From an uncultured Eubacteriaceae bacterium (GTDB lineage: Bacteria; Bacillota; Clostridia; Eubacteriales; UBA1433): DNA of 23,396 bases. Made by a program: the position numbers and the translations under genes. The notes under the pieces are model-generated. The model saw only the letters and a program-made list of their open reading frames with translations. It did not search any database and was not told the DNA's origin. Shown here one piece after another: positions 14,575 through 22,436 of this stretch. How positions within the stretch are numbered: position 1 is the stretch's first letter; every line of letters begins with the position of its first letter. Where the stretch lies: positions 1 through 23,396 of the forward strand of contig CALFLU010000049.1 in assembly GCA_937880125.1 (NCBI GenBank), written 5' to 3'.

Positions 14575-14592
14575 AGCGGATTGTGTTAGAAT
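14564..14592 (+). promoter_or_regulatory. Promoter of serC-serA
   Basis: TTCCAA (14564-14569) and TAGAAT (14587-14592) are spaced by 17 bp, with an extended -10 TGT. The -35 lies inside the end of the preceding gene. The leader of about 75 bases holds a weak AAAAAAG-GAGT-CTTTTTT hairpin; I see no T-box motif. Confidence 0.55.
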
Positions 14593-14671
14593 AGCGGAGT
14601 AGTTTTCAGGGATATCAACCTTTTGCAGAGAAAAAAGGAGTCTTTTTTAAGACAGGAGTGAACAAAAAAAT

Positions 14672-15757
14672 ATGCAAAATAAAGTGTATAATTATTCGGC
14701 GGGACCGGCTGTATTGCCGCAAGAAGTACTCGCGAAAATCCAAACGGAGCTCTTCAATTACGAAGGCATGGGCATGTCTGTGATGGAAATCAGCCACCGC
14801 AGCAAACCTTGTATTGCGCTTTTTGATGAAACAGAGGCGTTGCTGCGAAAGCTCATGGGCATTTCGGAACAATATTCGGTTTTATTTATGCAAGGAGGCG
14901 CCAGGCTGCAGTTTGCCGCTGTGCCGCTGAACTTGTTTGGCCAAAACCGTAAGGCGGACTATATTCACACGGGCAGTTGGACAAAATATGCCATTGCCGA
15001 AGCCAACAAAGCAGGACAAGCCGTTATTGTGGCGAGCGGAGAAGAAGACGGCTTTTGCAAAATTCCCGATTTGAGCGAGATGAAAGTGTCGGACGATGCG
15101 GACTATATCTATCTTTGCACCAACAACACCATTGAGGGAACGGCAATCAGACCGACGCAAATTCCTGTCACACCCTTGCCCCTGGTGGCCGATATGTCTT
15201 CGAATATTCTCAGTGAAGAGTATGATGTGGAACAATTTGGTCTGATTTTTGCGGGTGCGCAAAAAAATATGGGCATTGCCGGCGTGACCGTGGTGGTTAT
15301 TCGAAACGACTTACTGGAAAGAAGTCCGAAAAACATTGCGGACATGCTGAATTATAAGCTGATGCACTCTAAGCAGTCTATGCTCAATACGCCGCCTGTC
15401 TTTGCGGTATATGTGTTGAACAAAGTATTGAAGTGGGTTGAAGAAAACGGCGGTGTTGCACAAATGGCGGTGCGCAACAAAGAAAAAGCGGCACTTCTCT
15501 ATGACTTTATTGACAACAGCAGTCTGTATCAAAATAATATTGAAGATAGTGACCGTTCGTTGATGAATGTAATCTTTAATTTACCTGATGCGGAAGAAGA
15601 CACGCGTTTTGCCAAAGAAGCAGAAAAAAACGGACTGATGTTTTTAAAGGGTCACAGAGATGTGGGCGGAATCAGAGCGAGCATTTATAACGCGGCACCC
15701 ATTGAACAGGTGCAGGCATTGATAGAATTTATGAAAAAATATGAGGCAGGCAGGTAG
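14672..15757 (+). CDS. serC: Phosphoserine aminotransferase
   Basis: This PLP enzyme converts 3-phosphohydroxypyruvate and glutamate to phosphoserine and 2-oxoglutarate, the second step of serine synthesis. The 361-residue length is normal. Signatures are the N-terminal YNYSAGPAVLPQEVL, ISHRSK, FMQGGARLQF (PLP phosphate site), CTNNTIEGTA, ADMSSNILS with the cofactor-binding Asp, and Lys198 in GAQKNMG, the PLP-linked lysine. GHRDVGGIRASIYNA near the C-terminus carries substrate-binding residues. AGGAG lies 13 bases before the ATG, a little far. serA follows after 4 bases, so the pair form one operon fed by 3-phosphoglycerate from the glycolytic genes nearby. Confidence 0.96.
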   Translation: MQNKVYNYSAGPAVLPQEVLAKIQTELFNYEGMGMSVMEISHRSKPCIALFDETEALLRKLMGISEQYSVLFMQGGARLQFAAVPLNLFGQNRKADYIHTGSWTKYAIAEANKAGQAVIVASGEEDGFCKIPDLSEMKVSDDADYIYLCTNNTIEGTAIRPTQIPVTPLPLVADMSSNILSEEYDVEQFGLIFAGAQKNMGIAGVTVVVIRNDLLERSPKNIADMLNYKLMHSKQSMLNTPPVFAVYVLNKVLKWVEENGGVAQMAVRNKEKAALLYDFIDNSSLYQNNIEDSDRSLMNVIFNLPDAEEDTRFAKEAEKNGLMFLKGHRDVGGIRASIYNAAPIEQVQALIEFMKKYEAGR

Positions 15758-15761
15758 GAAT

Positions 15762-16946
15762 ATGTACAGAGTATCGTATTTTAATAATATTACACCGCAA
15801 GCATTGTCTTTGATTGACAAAGAATTGTATGAGATTGTGGAAAATGATGAGGATTATGAAGCGCTTTTGTTGCGCAGTAAGCAAATCACAGAGGCGGATG
15901 TTTCCGATGAAGTGCTCTATATCGGCAGAGCAGGCGCAGGGGTAAACAATATTGATATTCCGGCCTTTACACAAAAGGGTGTCGTGGTTGCCAATGCACC
16001 CGGTGCCAATGCCAATGCAGTCAAAGAGTTGGTGATTTTAGGGATGTTGTTGGCATCCAGAGATGTCATTGGCGGCATGCGCTGGCTTTATGGGCAGGAA
16101 AACGCCAATTGCGATATTGAGCGCGCGGTGGAAGACAACAAAAATCGCTTTGTAGGGCCTGAAATTGCGGGCAAAACTCTGGGTGTCGTGGGGCTGGGAG
16201 CTATTGGGGTGTTAGTGGCCAATGCCATGATTTCGCTGGATGTTAATGTGTATGGATATGACCCGTTTATTTCGGTCAAATCGGCCTGGGGGCTTTCGCC
16301 CAAGGTGCGCCGTGCGGTGTCTTTGGAAGAATTATTTACCGAATGCGACTATGTGACGCTGCATTTGCCCTTGATGGAAAAAACAAAGCACTATGTCAAT
16401 GCAAAACAGTTTAAAAAAGCGAAAAAAGGGCTGCGTTTGCTGAACTTTGCCCGGGGTGGGCTGGTCAACAACGAGGACTTGATTGAGTATTTGGAAAACG
16501 GAACCATTGCGCGATACGTCACAGACTTTCCGAGCAGAGAAATTATGGGCCAGCCCAAGGTGCTCAGCATTCCGCATTTGGGTGCCTGCACACCGGAAAG
16601 CGAAATCAACTGTGCCAAAATGGTGGTACAGCAGATGAAAGAATACCTGGAAAGCGGCAATATCATCAATTCGGTGAACTTTCCCGAAACCTTTATCGGG
16701 CCGCTGAAATCCAAGAACCGAATTATGATACACAACAAAAATATCCCCAATATGATCGGGCAAATTACGCAGATACTCTCCGCGGAAGGCATCAACATCA
16801 CCAACATGGTCAACAACTCCAAAGGGGAATGGGCTTATACGGTTATAGATGTGGAAAGTGACGTGCACACATCGCTTACAGAAAAATTAAAAAGTATCGT
16901 CGGCATTGTGCGTGTGCGTGTATTGACCAATGAGGAGCACGAATAA
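15762..16946 (+). CDS. serA: D-3-phosphoglycerate dehydrogenase with C-terminal ACT domain
   Basis: This enzyme oxidises 3-phosphoglycerate to 3-phosphohydroxypyruvate with NAD, the first step of serine synthesis. From ATG 15762 it has 394 residues, the short SerA form with one ACT domain. The Rossmann motif is GVVGLGAIG; the catalytic triad is Arg231 (NFARGGLVN), Glu260 and His272 (IPHLGACTPESE). The ACT domain (about residues 320-394, NIPNMIGQITQILSAEGINI) is the usual serine-feedback module. The frame extends back to an ATG at 15741 inside serC, but the ATG at 15762, 4 bases after the serC stop, gives the usual SerA N-terminus. It is the third hydroxyacid dehydrogenase gene in 7 kb but is only distantly related to the pair at 10008-12211. 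Confidence 0.94.
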   Translation: MYRVSYFNNITPQALSLIDKELYEIVENDEDYEALLLRSKQITEADVSDEVLYIGRAGAGVNNIDIPAFTQKGVVVANAPGANANAVKELVILGMLLASRDVIGGMRWLYGQENANCDIERAVEDNKNRFVGPEIAGKTLGVVGLGAIGVLVANAMISLDVNVYGYDPFISVKSAWGLSPKVRRAVSLEELFTECDYVTLHLPLMEKTKHYVNAKQFKKAKKGLRLLNFARGGLVNNEDLIEYLENGTIARYVTDFPSREIMGQPKVLSIPHLGACTPESEINCAKMVVQQMKEYLESGNIINSVNFPETFIGPLKSKNRIMIHNKNIPNMIGQITQILSAEGINITNMVNNSKGEWAYTVIDVESDVHTSLTEKLKSIVGIVRVRVLTNEEHE

Positions 16947-16974
16947 AAATAATTTGAATTTTTAAAAAATTTAA

Positions 16975-17003
16975 TTGACAGATAAAAAATAGTGGTAGAT
17001 AAT
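16975..17003 (+). promoter_or_regulatory. Promoter of the FMN glutamate-synthase-like gene
   Basis: A perfect -35 TTGACA (16975-16980) and GATAAT (16998-17003) are spaced by 17 bp in a very AT-rich 135-bp gap. No GC-rich terminator for serA is visible in this gap. Confidence 0.75.
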
Positions 17004-17026
17004 GAAAAAAAATATTTTTTTTCATT
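17001..17026. repeat. 26-bp perfect palindrome at the transcription start
   Basis: AATG-A8 (17001-17012) and T8-CATT (17015-17026) are perfect inverted arms around TA. It overlaps the -10 and the likely start site. It may be an operator, or a chance product of A/T runs. Confidence 0.6.
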
Positions 17027-17081
17027 GAATAACCATAGAAAAAAATAGATTTTTAACAAAAGATAAAGGAGCTGAAAAATT

Positions 17082-18722
17082 ATGATTCAATGGCCAAAAA
17101 CAAACGATGCGTTGGGAACCGCCAATCGAGGCAATCCTGCAGAATCAGGACTTTGCACATTGTGCAGAGCAGACTGTCAAGGCAAATGCGAAACATGGAC
17201 GGCTTGTCTGAAGGGCAGAAAGCTTTTGTATCCCAGAGATTTCGGGCGCATTACGTCAGGAAGTTCGAACACGACCCATGTGGGTGTAAACTATAATAAC
17301 CTGAGGATTCAGGGCTATAATTATGGTTCAAACGCAGCGGCGCATGGACTGAGCAATTCGGCCGATGATTGTATTTTCCCCAATGTGAGCCTGGAGAGCG
17401 AATTCGGCTATAACATGAAAACAAAAGTGAAATTGCCGATTATGACAGGTGCGCTGGGTTCCACTTTTATCGCGGCAAAATACTGGGAATCCTTTGCTAC
17501 CGGAGCAGCACTGGTGGGTTTTCCGGTCGTTATCGGCGAAAATGTTGTGGGAATCGACAAGCAGGCTGTTATCGAAAACGGGCAAGTAATCAAAGCTCCT
17601 GAGTTGGATCGCAGAATTGAAACCTATATGAAATATTTCAGCGGCTACGGCGCGATTATTGTGCAGATGAATGTGGAAGATGCGCGCAACGGTGTTGCAA
17701 AATATGTCATCGACAAATACGGCGACGATATTATCATGGAACTCAAATGGGGCCAAGGTGCAAAAGACATCGGCGGCGAAATTCAAGTTTCGGACATTGA
17801 TTATGCCACGTTTTTAAAGCACAGAGGATATGTGGTGGATCCGGATCCCACAAAACCCGAAGTTATTGAAGGATATAAACACGGCGCCATTAAGTCTTTT
17901 GCGCGTCACAGCAGACTGGGCTTTACAGAGGCCACTGATGTGGATGAGGCCAAAGAGGCGTTTATGAAGCAAGTAGAATATTTAAGAGGTCTGGGCTATA
18001 AGCGCATTACGCTGAAAACAGGCGCCTATGGCATGGAAGCCTTGGCTATGGCAATTAAATTTGCCTCCGAAGCCAATTTGGACTTGCTGACCATTGACGG
18101 TGCGGGCGGCGGCACAGGCATGAGCCCCTGGAACATGATGGAAACATGGGGTGTGCCCTCTATTTTGCTCCATGCAAAAGCCTATGAATATGCAAATATC
18201 TTGAAATCGACGGGTCAGCGTGTTGTGGATATGGCATTTGGCGGCGGACTGGCACGCGAAGACCATATTATTAAAGCGCTGTCCTTGGGCGGAGAGTTCA
18301 CGAAACTGGTGTGCCTGGGCAGATCGGTGATGATTCCCGGATTTTTGGGCAGCAACATTGAAGGTGTGCTCAAACCCGAGCGAAAAGCAGCGGTAAACGG
18401 CAACTGGAGCGAACTTCCCAAGTCTGTTTTGGAACACGGCACAACAGCGGAAGACATTTTTGCGGGATACTACGACCTGCAGTCGGTGGTTGGTGCTGAT
18501 GCCATGAAAACCATGCCCTATGGTGCCATTGCCATTTGGACCATGGCAGACAAATTGGCTGCCGGGCTCCAACAGTTTTTGGCAGGGCTGCGCAAGTTTT
18601 CAATCACAGAGCTTGATCGCAGCGACATCTATTCTGCGAACAGAGAAACCGAAAAAGAAACGGGTATTGCCTTTATTGCAGATGTAGGCGACGAAAAAGC
18701 GAAAGCTATTTTAAAAGGATAA
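17082..18722 (+). CDS. FMN-binding glutamate-synthase-like protein, stand-alone
   Basis: The 546-residue product matches the FMN/synthase domain of the glutamate synthase large subunit, but has no N-terminal amidotransferase domain and no GXGXG C-terminal domain. Visible core motifs are KLPIMTGALGS, RITLKTGAYGMEALAMAI, LLTIDGAGGGTGMSP (GltB-like flavin/substrate loop), AFGGGLAREDHIIKAL and VCLGRSVMIPG. After that last motif GltB normally has the 3Fe-4S Cys cluster; here those Cys are absent. Instead there is an N-terminal cluster C25-x2-C28-x3-C32-x3-C36, with C42, which could hold an Fe-S centre or a metal. AAAGGAG lies 9 bases before the ATG. It is a single-gene unit between a promoter and a terminator. 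True glutamate synthesis is not assured; it may act on another amide or imine with a partner protein. Confidence 0.85.
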   Translation: MIQWPKTNDALGTANRGNPAESGLCTLCRADCQGKCETWTACLKGRKLLYPRDFGRITSGSSNTTHVGVNYNNLRIQGYNYGSNAAAHGLSNSADDCIFPNVSLESEFGYNMKTKVKLPIMTGALGSTFIAAKYWESFATGAALVGFPVVIGENVVGIDKQAVIENGQVIKAPELDRRIETYMKYFSGYGAIIVQMNVEDARNGVAKYVIDKYGDDIIMELKWGQGAKDIGGEIQVSDIDYATFLKHRGYVVDPDPTKPEVIEGYKHGAIKSFARHSRLGFTEATDVDEAKEAFMKQVEYLRGLGYKRITLKTGAYGMEALAMAIKFASEANLDLLTIDGAGGGTGMSPWNMMETWGVPSILLHAKAYEYANILKSTGQRVVDMAFGGGLAREDHIIKALSLGGEFTKLVCLGRSVMIPGFLGSNIEGVLKPERKAAVNGNWSELPKSVLEHGTTAEDIFAGYYDLQSVVGADAMKTMPYGAIAIWTMADKLAAGLQQFLAGLRKFSITELDRSDIYSANRETEKETGIAFIADVGDEKAKAILKG

Positions 18723-18741
18723 CAATAAACAGATAAACAAG

Positions 18742-18774
18742 AAAAGAGCTGACAGTCTGTCAGCTCTTTTGTTT
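18742..18774. terminator. Bidirectional intrinsic terminator
   Basis: AAAAGAGCTGACA (18742-18754) and TGTCAGCTCTTTT (18758-18770) form a 13-bp stem with loop GTC. T-rich tails are present in both orientations. It serves the FMN protein gene (+) and the convergent FAH-family gene (-). Confidence 0.93.
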
Positions 18775-18789
18775 GGTGAAACAAGCAAT

Positions 18790-19680
18790 TTAGTCGACCA
18801 TTACGTTTTCGAAAGTTTCAAGGTCTTGGATTTCGCATCGAACCACATCGCCGGCTTTTAAGAATTTGGGCGGGTTGAAGGCGGCGCCAACCCCTGCAGG
18901 GGTGCCTGTCATCAACATATCGCCGGGATAGAGTGTAACGCCTTTGGTTAAGTCGTTGAGTGCGGTGGGGATGTCGAAAATAAAATGTTTGGTGTTGGAG
19001 GACTGTCTTTCCTCGTCATTGACGAAGCAGCGAATATCCAGCTCAATGGGGAGCGGGAACATGCTTTTGTGTGCAATCCAGTAACCCATTGCAAAATGGC
19101 CGTCATAGCTTTTGCCGTAAAACCATTGCCCGCGGCCGAGTTGGGTATTGCGAATGGAAAAGTCGTTTCCGACGGCATAGCCGAATATATAATCTTCAGC
19201 GCTTTCTTTTGCAACATCAGTGGCTTCTTTGCCGATGACGACAATCAGTTCTACTTCGTAGTCGGCGGTGCGATCCTGCGCTGCATAAACGCTGACCTCA
19301 TCTCCGGGGCCCGAGGCAAAAAATGCCGCTTTGGAAAAATAAATCGGCTCAGGGGGAAGCGCTTCGTTGGCATCCATTTCCGTAACGTGATCTTTGTAGT
19401 TTTTGCCTAAGCAGACAACATTTCTTAAAGGATAGGGAATAGCGGGAAGCAATGTCACAGAGGACAAATCCTCAATATCGCCGTCCTCGTCGGATTCGAT
19501 GATTTCGCGAATTTGGTCGATGATGGCCTCGTCGTGTTCATCGATAAATTGCAGCAAGTCAAAATAAGGCTCAAAGTCGAGCTGCTCTGCCAGTGTGTCC
19601 ATCGTAAAGAACTTATCTCTGGCTTGGTTGGCAACGATAATCTTGGGCTCATCGTTCAATAGTGCAGTTGTAAAAAACAT
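18790..19680 (-). CDS. Fumarylacetoacetate hydrolase (FAH) family protein
   Basis: This 296-residue protein is the only minus-strand gene. The C-terminal two thirds is a FAH catalytic domain: VVCLGKNYKDHVTEMD with His98 and Glu101, the metal ligands Glu142 and Glu144 in DYEVELIVVIGK, Asp173 in GNDFSIRNTQ, GKSYDGHFAMGYW, and the closing GDMLMTGTPAGVG. Family members are Mg/Mn-dependent hydrolases, decarboxylases or isomerases of 2-oxo or acylpyruvate acids. The particular substrate is not readable, and acylpyruvate or oxaloacetate-type activity is only a family-level guess. The acidic N-terminal part (about residues 30-72) is less conserved. A strong AGGAGGTGA lies 7 bases before the ATG. Its promoter is divergent from the pyr operon. 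Confidence 0.9.
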   Translation of the reverse strand: MFFTTALLNDEPKIIVANQARDKFFTMDTLAEQLDFEPYFDLLQFIDEHDEAIIDQIREIIESDEDGDIEDLSSVTLLPAIPYPLRNVVCLGKNYKDHVTEMDANEALPPEPIYFSKAAFFASGPGDEVSVYAAQDRTADYEVELIVVIGKEATDVAKESAEDYIFGYAVGNDFSIRNTQLGRGQWFYGKSYDGHFAMGYWIAHKSMFPLPIELDIRCFVNDEERQSSNTKHFIFDIPTALNDLTKGVTLYPGDMLMTGTPAGVGAAFNPPKFLKAGDVVRCEIQDLETFENVMVD

Positions 19681-19711
19681 GCTGTGTCACCTCCTGAAAT
19701 TATTTGTAAAT

Positions 19712-19720
19712 ATTATATCA
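19712..19720 (-). promoter_or_regulatory. Extended -10 promoter of the FAH-family gene
   Basis: Read on the minus strand this is TGATATAAT, an extended -10 with a perfect TATAAT (19717 to 19712). The -35 at 17 bp is poor. It lies back to back with the pyrB promoter, so a regulator bound here could affect both. Confidence 0.6.
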
Positions 19721-19726
19721 TTTAAA

Positions 19727-19755
19727 TTGACATTCGCATAGTTTTAATATATTAT
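19727..19755 (+). promoter_or_regulatory. Promoter of the pyrB operon
   Basis: A perfect TTGACA (19727-19732) and TATTAT (19750-19755) are spaced by 17 bp, predicting a leader of about 120 bases before pyrB. Confidence 0.8.
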
Positions 19756-19797
19756 TTATAAAAATAATGCTTTTGTTTAGAGGTGTATCTAAAGCAA

Positions 19798-19852
19798 AAA
19801 GGCGTTATAAACAAATAATGATTGTTTGATGCCTTTACAGGCATGTTTTTTT
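19798..19852 (+). promoter_or_regulatory. pyrB leader attenuator: alternative antiterminator and terminator
   Basis: The terminator is ATGCCT (19829-19834), loop TTAC, AGGCAT (19839-19844), then G and T7 (19846-19852). Its 5' arm can instead pair upstream: AAAGGC (19798-19803) with GCCTTT (19831-19836), reinforced by AAACAA (19809-19814) with TTGTTT (19822-19827). The two folds exclude each other. A further TTTAGA/TCTAAA hairpin lies just upstream (about 19776-19793). This is the architecture of transcription attenuation; the trigger (PyrR, coupled translation or UTP level) is not shown by the sequence. Confidence 0.65.
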
Positions 19853-19881
19853 ATGTAAATCGCAGAAAAACGGAGGATAAA

Positions 19882-20796
19882 ATGTTAAAAGGAAGGCACT
19901 TAATAGAACCGAGTGAGTTTCGCATTGACGAACTGGAAGAAATCTTCGGACTTGCTGACAGCATTATTCAAAAACCGGAAAATTATTCCGAAATTTGTAA
20001 AAATAAGCTGTTGGCAAGTCTTTTTTATGAGCCTTCGACACGAACAAAGTTTTCTTTTGATGCGGCGATGCTTCGGCTCGGCGGGCAGGTAATCGGGTTT
20101 TCGGATCCCAACACCAGCTCGGTTGCCAAAGGCGAGACGCTGAAAGATACCATCATCACCATTTCCAACTATGTGGATATTGTGGTGGTGCGTCACCCCC
20201 AAGAGGGGACGGCAAAACTGATGAGCAAGTATGCGCTTGTGCCTGTAATTAACGCAGGCGACGGAGGGCACCAACACCCGACACAGACGCTTACGGACTT
20301 GCTGACGATTCGCCATTATAAAAAAAGCCTGAAAAATCACTGTATTGCCGTGTGCGGCGACCTGAAATTCGGCCGTACTATTCACTCACTGGTCAAAGCC
20401 ATGCATCGCTATGAAGGCACAAAATTTATTTTCATTTCACCCGAAGAATTGCGCATTCCCCGCTATATTAAAGACTTGTTGGATCCGGATTCCTATCGGG
20501 AGACCACGAGTTTGGATGAGGCCATCGGAGAAGCGGACATTCTCTATATGTCACGCGTGCAGCGCGAGCGCTTTGTCAGTGAATACGAGTATTTGCGGCT
20601 CAAGGACTACTTTATTTTGACACCGGAAAAGATGCTCATGGCAAAAGAGGACATGATTGTCATGCACCCGCTGCCCCGTGTAAACGAAATTGCAGAAGAA
20701 GTGGACGACGATAAACGCGCCGTTTATTTTCACCAGGCAAAATTCGGCATGTATGTGCGCATGGCGCTGATTATAAAACTGCTGGGATTGGAGTAG
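19882..20796 (+). CDS. pyrB: Aspartate carbamoyltransferase, catalytic subunit
   Basis: This enzyme joins carbamoyl phosphate and aspartate, the committed step of pyrimidine synthesis. From ATG 19882 it has 304 residues, as expected. Signatures are the carbamoyl-phosphate motif YEPSTRTKFSF (Ser52-Thr-Arg-Thr55), VVRHPQEGTA, HPTQTLTDL (132-139), and the aspartate-binding MSRVQRERF and MHPLPRVNEI. The frame is open further upstream to a TTG at 19822, but that region is the attenuator; GGAGG 5-6 bases before 19882 marks the true start. pyrI follows after 4 bases, so the enzyme is probably the allosteric catalytic-plus-regulatory type. Confidence 0.96.
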   Translation: MLKGRHLIEPSEFRIDELEEIFGLADSIIQKPENYSEICKNKLLASLFYEPSTRTKFSFDAAMLRLGGQVIGFSDPNTSSVAKGETLKDTIITISNYVDIVVVRHPQEGTAKLMSKYALVPVINAGDGGHQHPTQTLTDLLTIRHYKKSLKNHCIAVCGDLKFGRTIHSLVKAMHRYEGTKFIFISPEELRIPRYIKDLLDPDSYRETTSLDEAIGEADILYMSRVQRERFVSEYEYLRLKDYFILTPEKMLMAKEDMIVMHPLPRVNEIAEEVDDDKRAVYFHQAKFGMYVRMALIIKLLGLE

Positions 20797-20800
20797 AAAA

Positions 20801-21223
20801 ATGATTAATGTATCAAGATTGAAAAAAGGCATTGTCATAGACCATATTGAGGCGGGTCACGGATACAAAATATTCAGCCAGTTGGGTCTGGATGAGTTGG
20901 AAGACGTGGTGGTGCTCATGCGCAACGTGCCCAGCCGCAAAATGGGGAAAAAAGACTTGATTAAGATTGAAACGGACATCAATTTGGACTTGACGGTGCT
21001 GGGGCTTATTGACCCGAATGTCACCGTAAATTTTGTGGAAGACGGTGTGCTTTTGCGCAAAGAAAAACTGCAGTTGCCCGAAGTGGTGGAAGGCATCTTA
21101 GAATGCAAAAATCCGCGATGTATCAGCAAATATCAAAAAATCGACGATATTAAATTTTATTTAATCGATAGAAAAACAAAGGAATACAGGTGTGAGTATT
21201 GTGATACAACAACATCTTTCTAA
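20801..21223 (+). CDS. pyrI: Aspartate carbamoyltransferase, regulatory subunit
   Basis: PyrI binds nucleotides and holds catalytic trimers together through a zinc domain. The 140-residue length is close to the usual 150. The N-terminal nucleotide-binding domain reads RLKKGIVIDHIEAGHGYKIF, with the VVLMRNVPSRKMGKKDLIKIE stretch typical of the family. The zinc-binding Cys are at 102, 107, 131 and 134 (ECKNPRC and RCEYC), the expected C-x4-C and C-x2-C pattern. GGAG in the end of pyrB precedes the ATG. The tail overlaps the start of pyrC by about 32 bases. Its presence predicts allosteric control by nucleotides. Confidence 0.95.
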   Translation: MINVSRLKKGIVIDHIEAGHGYKIFSQLGLDELEDVVVLMRNVPSRKMGKKDLIKIETDINLDLTVLGLIDPNVTVNFVEDGVLLRKEKLQLPEVVEGILECKNPRCISKYQKIDDIKFYLIDRKTKEYRCEYCDTTTSF

Positions 21224-22436
21224 TATTTTATTTCAAAACGCGCGTATCACAGACGGGAAGGCCGACCGTTTCGGTGACATATGGGTCAAGGACGGTATCA
21301 TTTGCAAAGTGGCAGACAAAATAGACTTTAAGCAGGGTGATGTTGCCGAATTCGTTGATTTGCAGGGACGCTCTGTGTTGCCTGCAATGGCTGATGTGCA
21401 TTGTCATTTTCGCGAACCCGGCTATGAATACAAAGAAGATATTTTCTCAGGGCTTCGCGCGGCTGTCAAAGGCGGATACGGCTTTGTGGCGGCAATGGCC
21501 AACACGTTGCCCGTGGCGGACAGCCTTGCTGTGATTGAGGCCAACAACGCAAAGGGCAAAAGTGCGAACTTGTGTGACTACATGCAAATTGCGGCAATCG
21601 GCACAGGACTGCGCGATGAAGAATTGGTGGATATAGCGGCTTTGTCCATGGGGACAAGGCTGTTTTCAAACGACGGCAACAGCATTTTTTCGGAAAGTTT
21701 TATGATAAAGGCGCTTGAGGCAAGCGCACAATATGGCTTTGTACTGGCAACACATTGCCAGCCCGAAGAAGAACTCATCGAAAGGGATCTGCGCCTGCTG
21801 GAAAAAATCAAAGGCGCCTCGCTTCATATTTGCCATGTGAGCAAGGCGGACAGTGTGGCGATGATTCGCACGGCGAAGGCGAAAAACCTGCCTGTGACCT
21901 GCGAGGTAACACCGCACCACGTCTTTGCCGCAGAGGCGGACGAGAACGTTGCTTCACAGCTGCCCTTTGTGCGAAACATCGGCTATAAGGTCAATCCGCC
22001 CATCGGAAACTGTCGTGACCATGCGGCGTTGATGGAAGGTCTCAGAGACGGTACCATTGACATGCTGGCAAGTGACCATGCGCCGCACAGCGAAGAGGAC
22101 AAGCGCGCGGGCGCGCCGGGTATCGGCAATATTGAAACGGCTTTCGGCATGTACCTGCAAGCCTTTGACGGCGATGTTTCTCTTTCCATGAAAGATTTTT
22201 GCCGACTGACATCTTCTGCGCCCTATCGTCTGGTGGGCAGGCAGCCTGCCGTGCTGCAAGAGGGCAGAGAGGCCACGTTGATTGTGGCGGACGTTGAGAC
22301 AAGAGGAAAGATAGATAAGAATGAGTTTGTATCCAAAAGCAACAACACGCCCTTTGACGGCTGGGATATCAAGGGGAAAATTTTGCGCACCTATATCAGA
22401 GGAGAGATGAAATATGATAGCGGACAAACTTTATAA
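21192..22436 (+). CDS. pyrC: Dihydroorotase
   Basis: This zinc amidohydrolase cyclises carbamoyl aspartate to dihydroorotate. It has about 414 residues, matching class I bacterial dihydroorotases. Metal and active-site motifs are DVHCHFREPGYEYKED (His70, His72), THCQPEEE, HICHVSKADS, and Asp295 in ASDHAPHSEEDK; NPPIGN marks the substrate loop. The start is a GTG: 21192 with AAAGGA eight bases upstream, or GTG 21201 with AGGTG eight bases upstream. Both lie inside the end of pyrI, so the choice is open by 3 codons. Translation is very likely coupled to pyrI, and it overlaps pyrF by 23 bases. Confidence 0.94.
   Translation: MSIVIQQHLSNILFQNARITDGKADRFGDIWVKDGIICKVADKIDFKQGDVAEFVDLQGRSVLPAMADVHCHFREPGYEYKEDIFSGLRAAVKGGYGFVAAMANTLPVADSLAVIEANNAKGKSANLCDYMQIAAIGTGLRDEELVDIAALSMGTRLFSNDGNSIFSESFMIKALEASAQYGFVLATHCQPEEELIERDLRLLEKIKGASLHICHVSKADSVAMIRTAKAKNLPVTCEVTPHHVFAAEADENVASQLPFVRNIGYKVNPPIGNCRDHAALMEGLRDGTIDMLASDHAPHSEEDKRAGAPGIGNIETAFGMYLQAFDGDVSLSMKDFCRLTSSAPYRLVGRQPAVLQEGREATLIVADVETRGKIDKNEFVSKSNNTPFDGWDIKGKILRTYIRGEMKYDSGQTL

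Noticed and set aside
14575..14671. T-box or riboswitch before serC
   Set aside because: The leader is short (about 75 bases) and has no AGGGTGG T-box core or other riboswitch signature that I recognise.
19776..19800. Canonical PyrR-binding site in the pyrB leader
   Set aside because: Only AGAGGU of the consensus is present; the UCCAG part is missing, so I do not call it as a PyrR site.
19822..19881. N-terminal extension of PyrB from a TTG
   Set aside because: The region is the attenuator; the added residues are unlike PyrB and the ATG at 19882 has GGAGG at the right distance.
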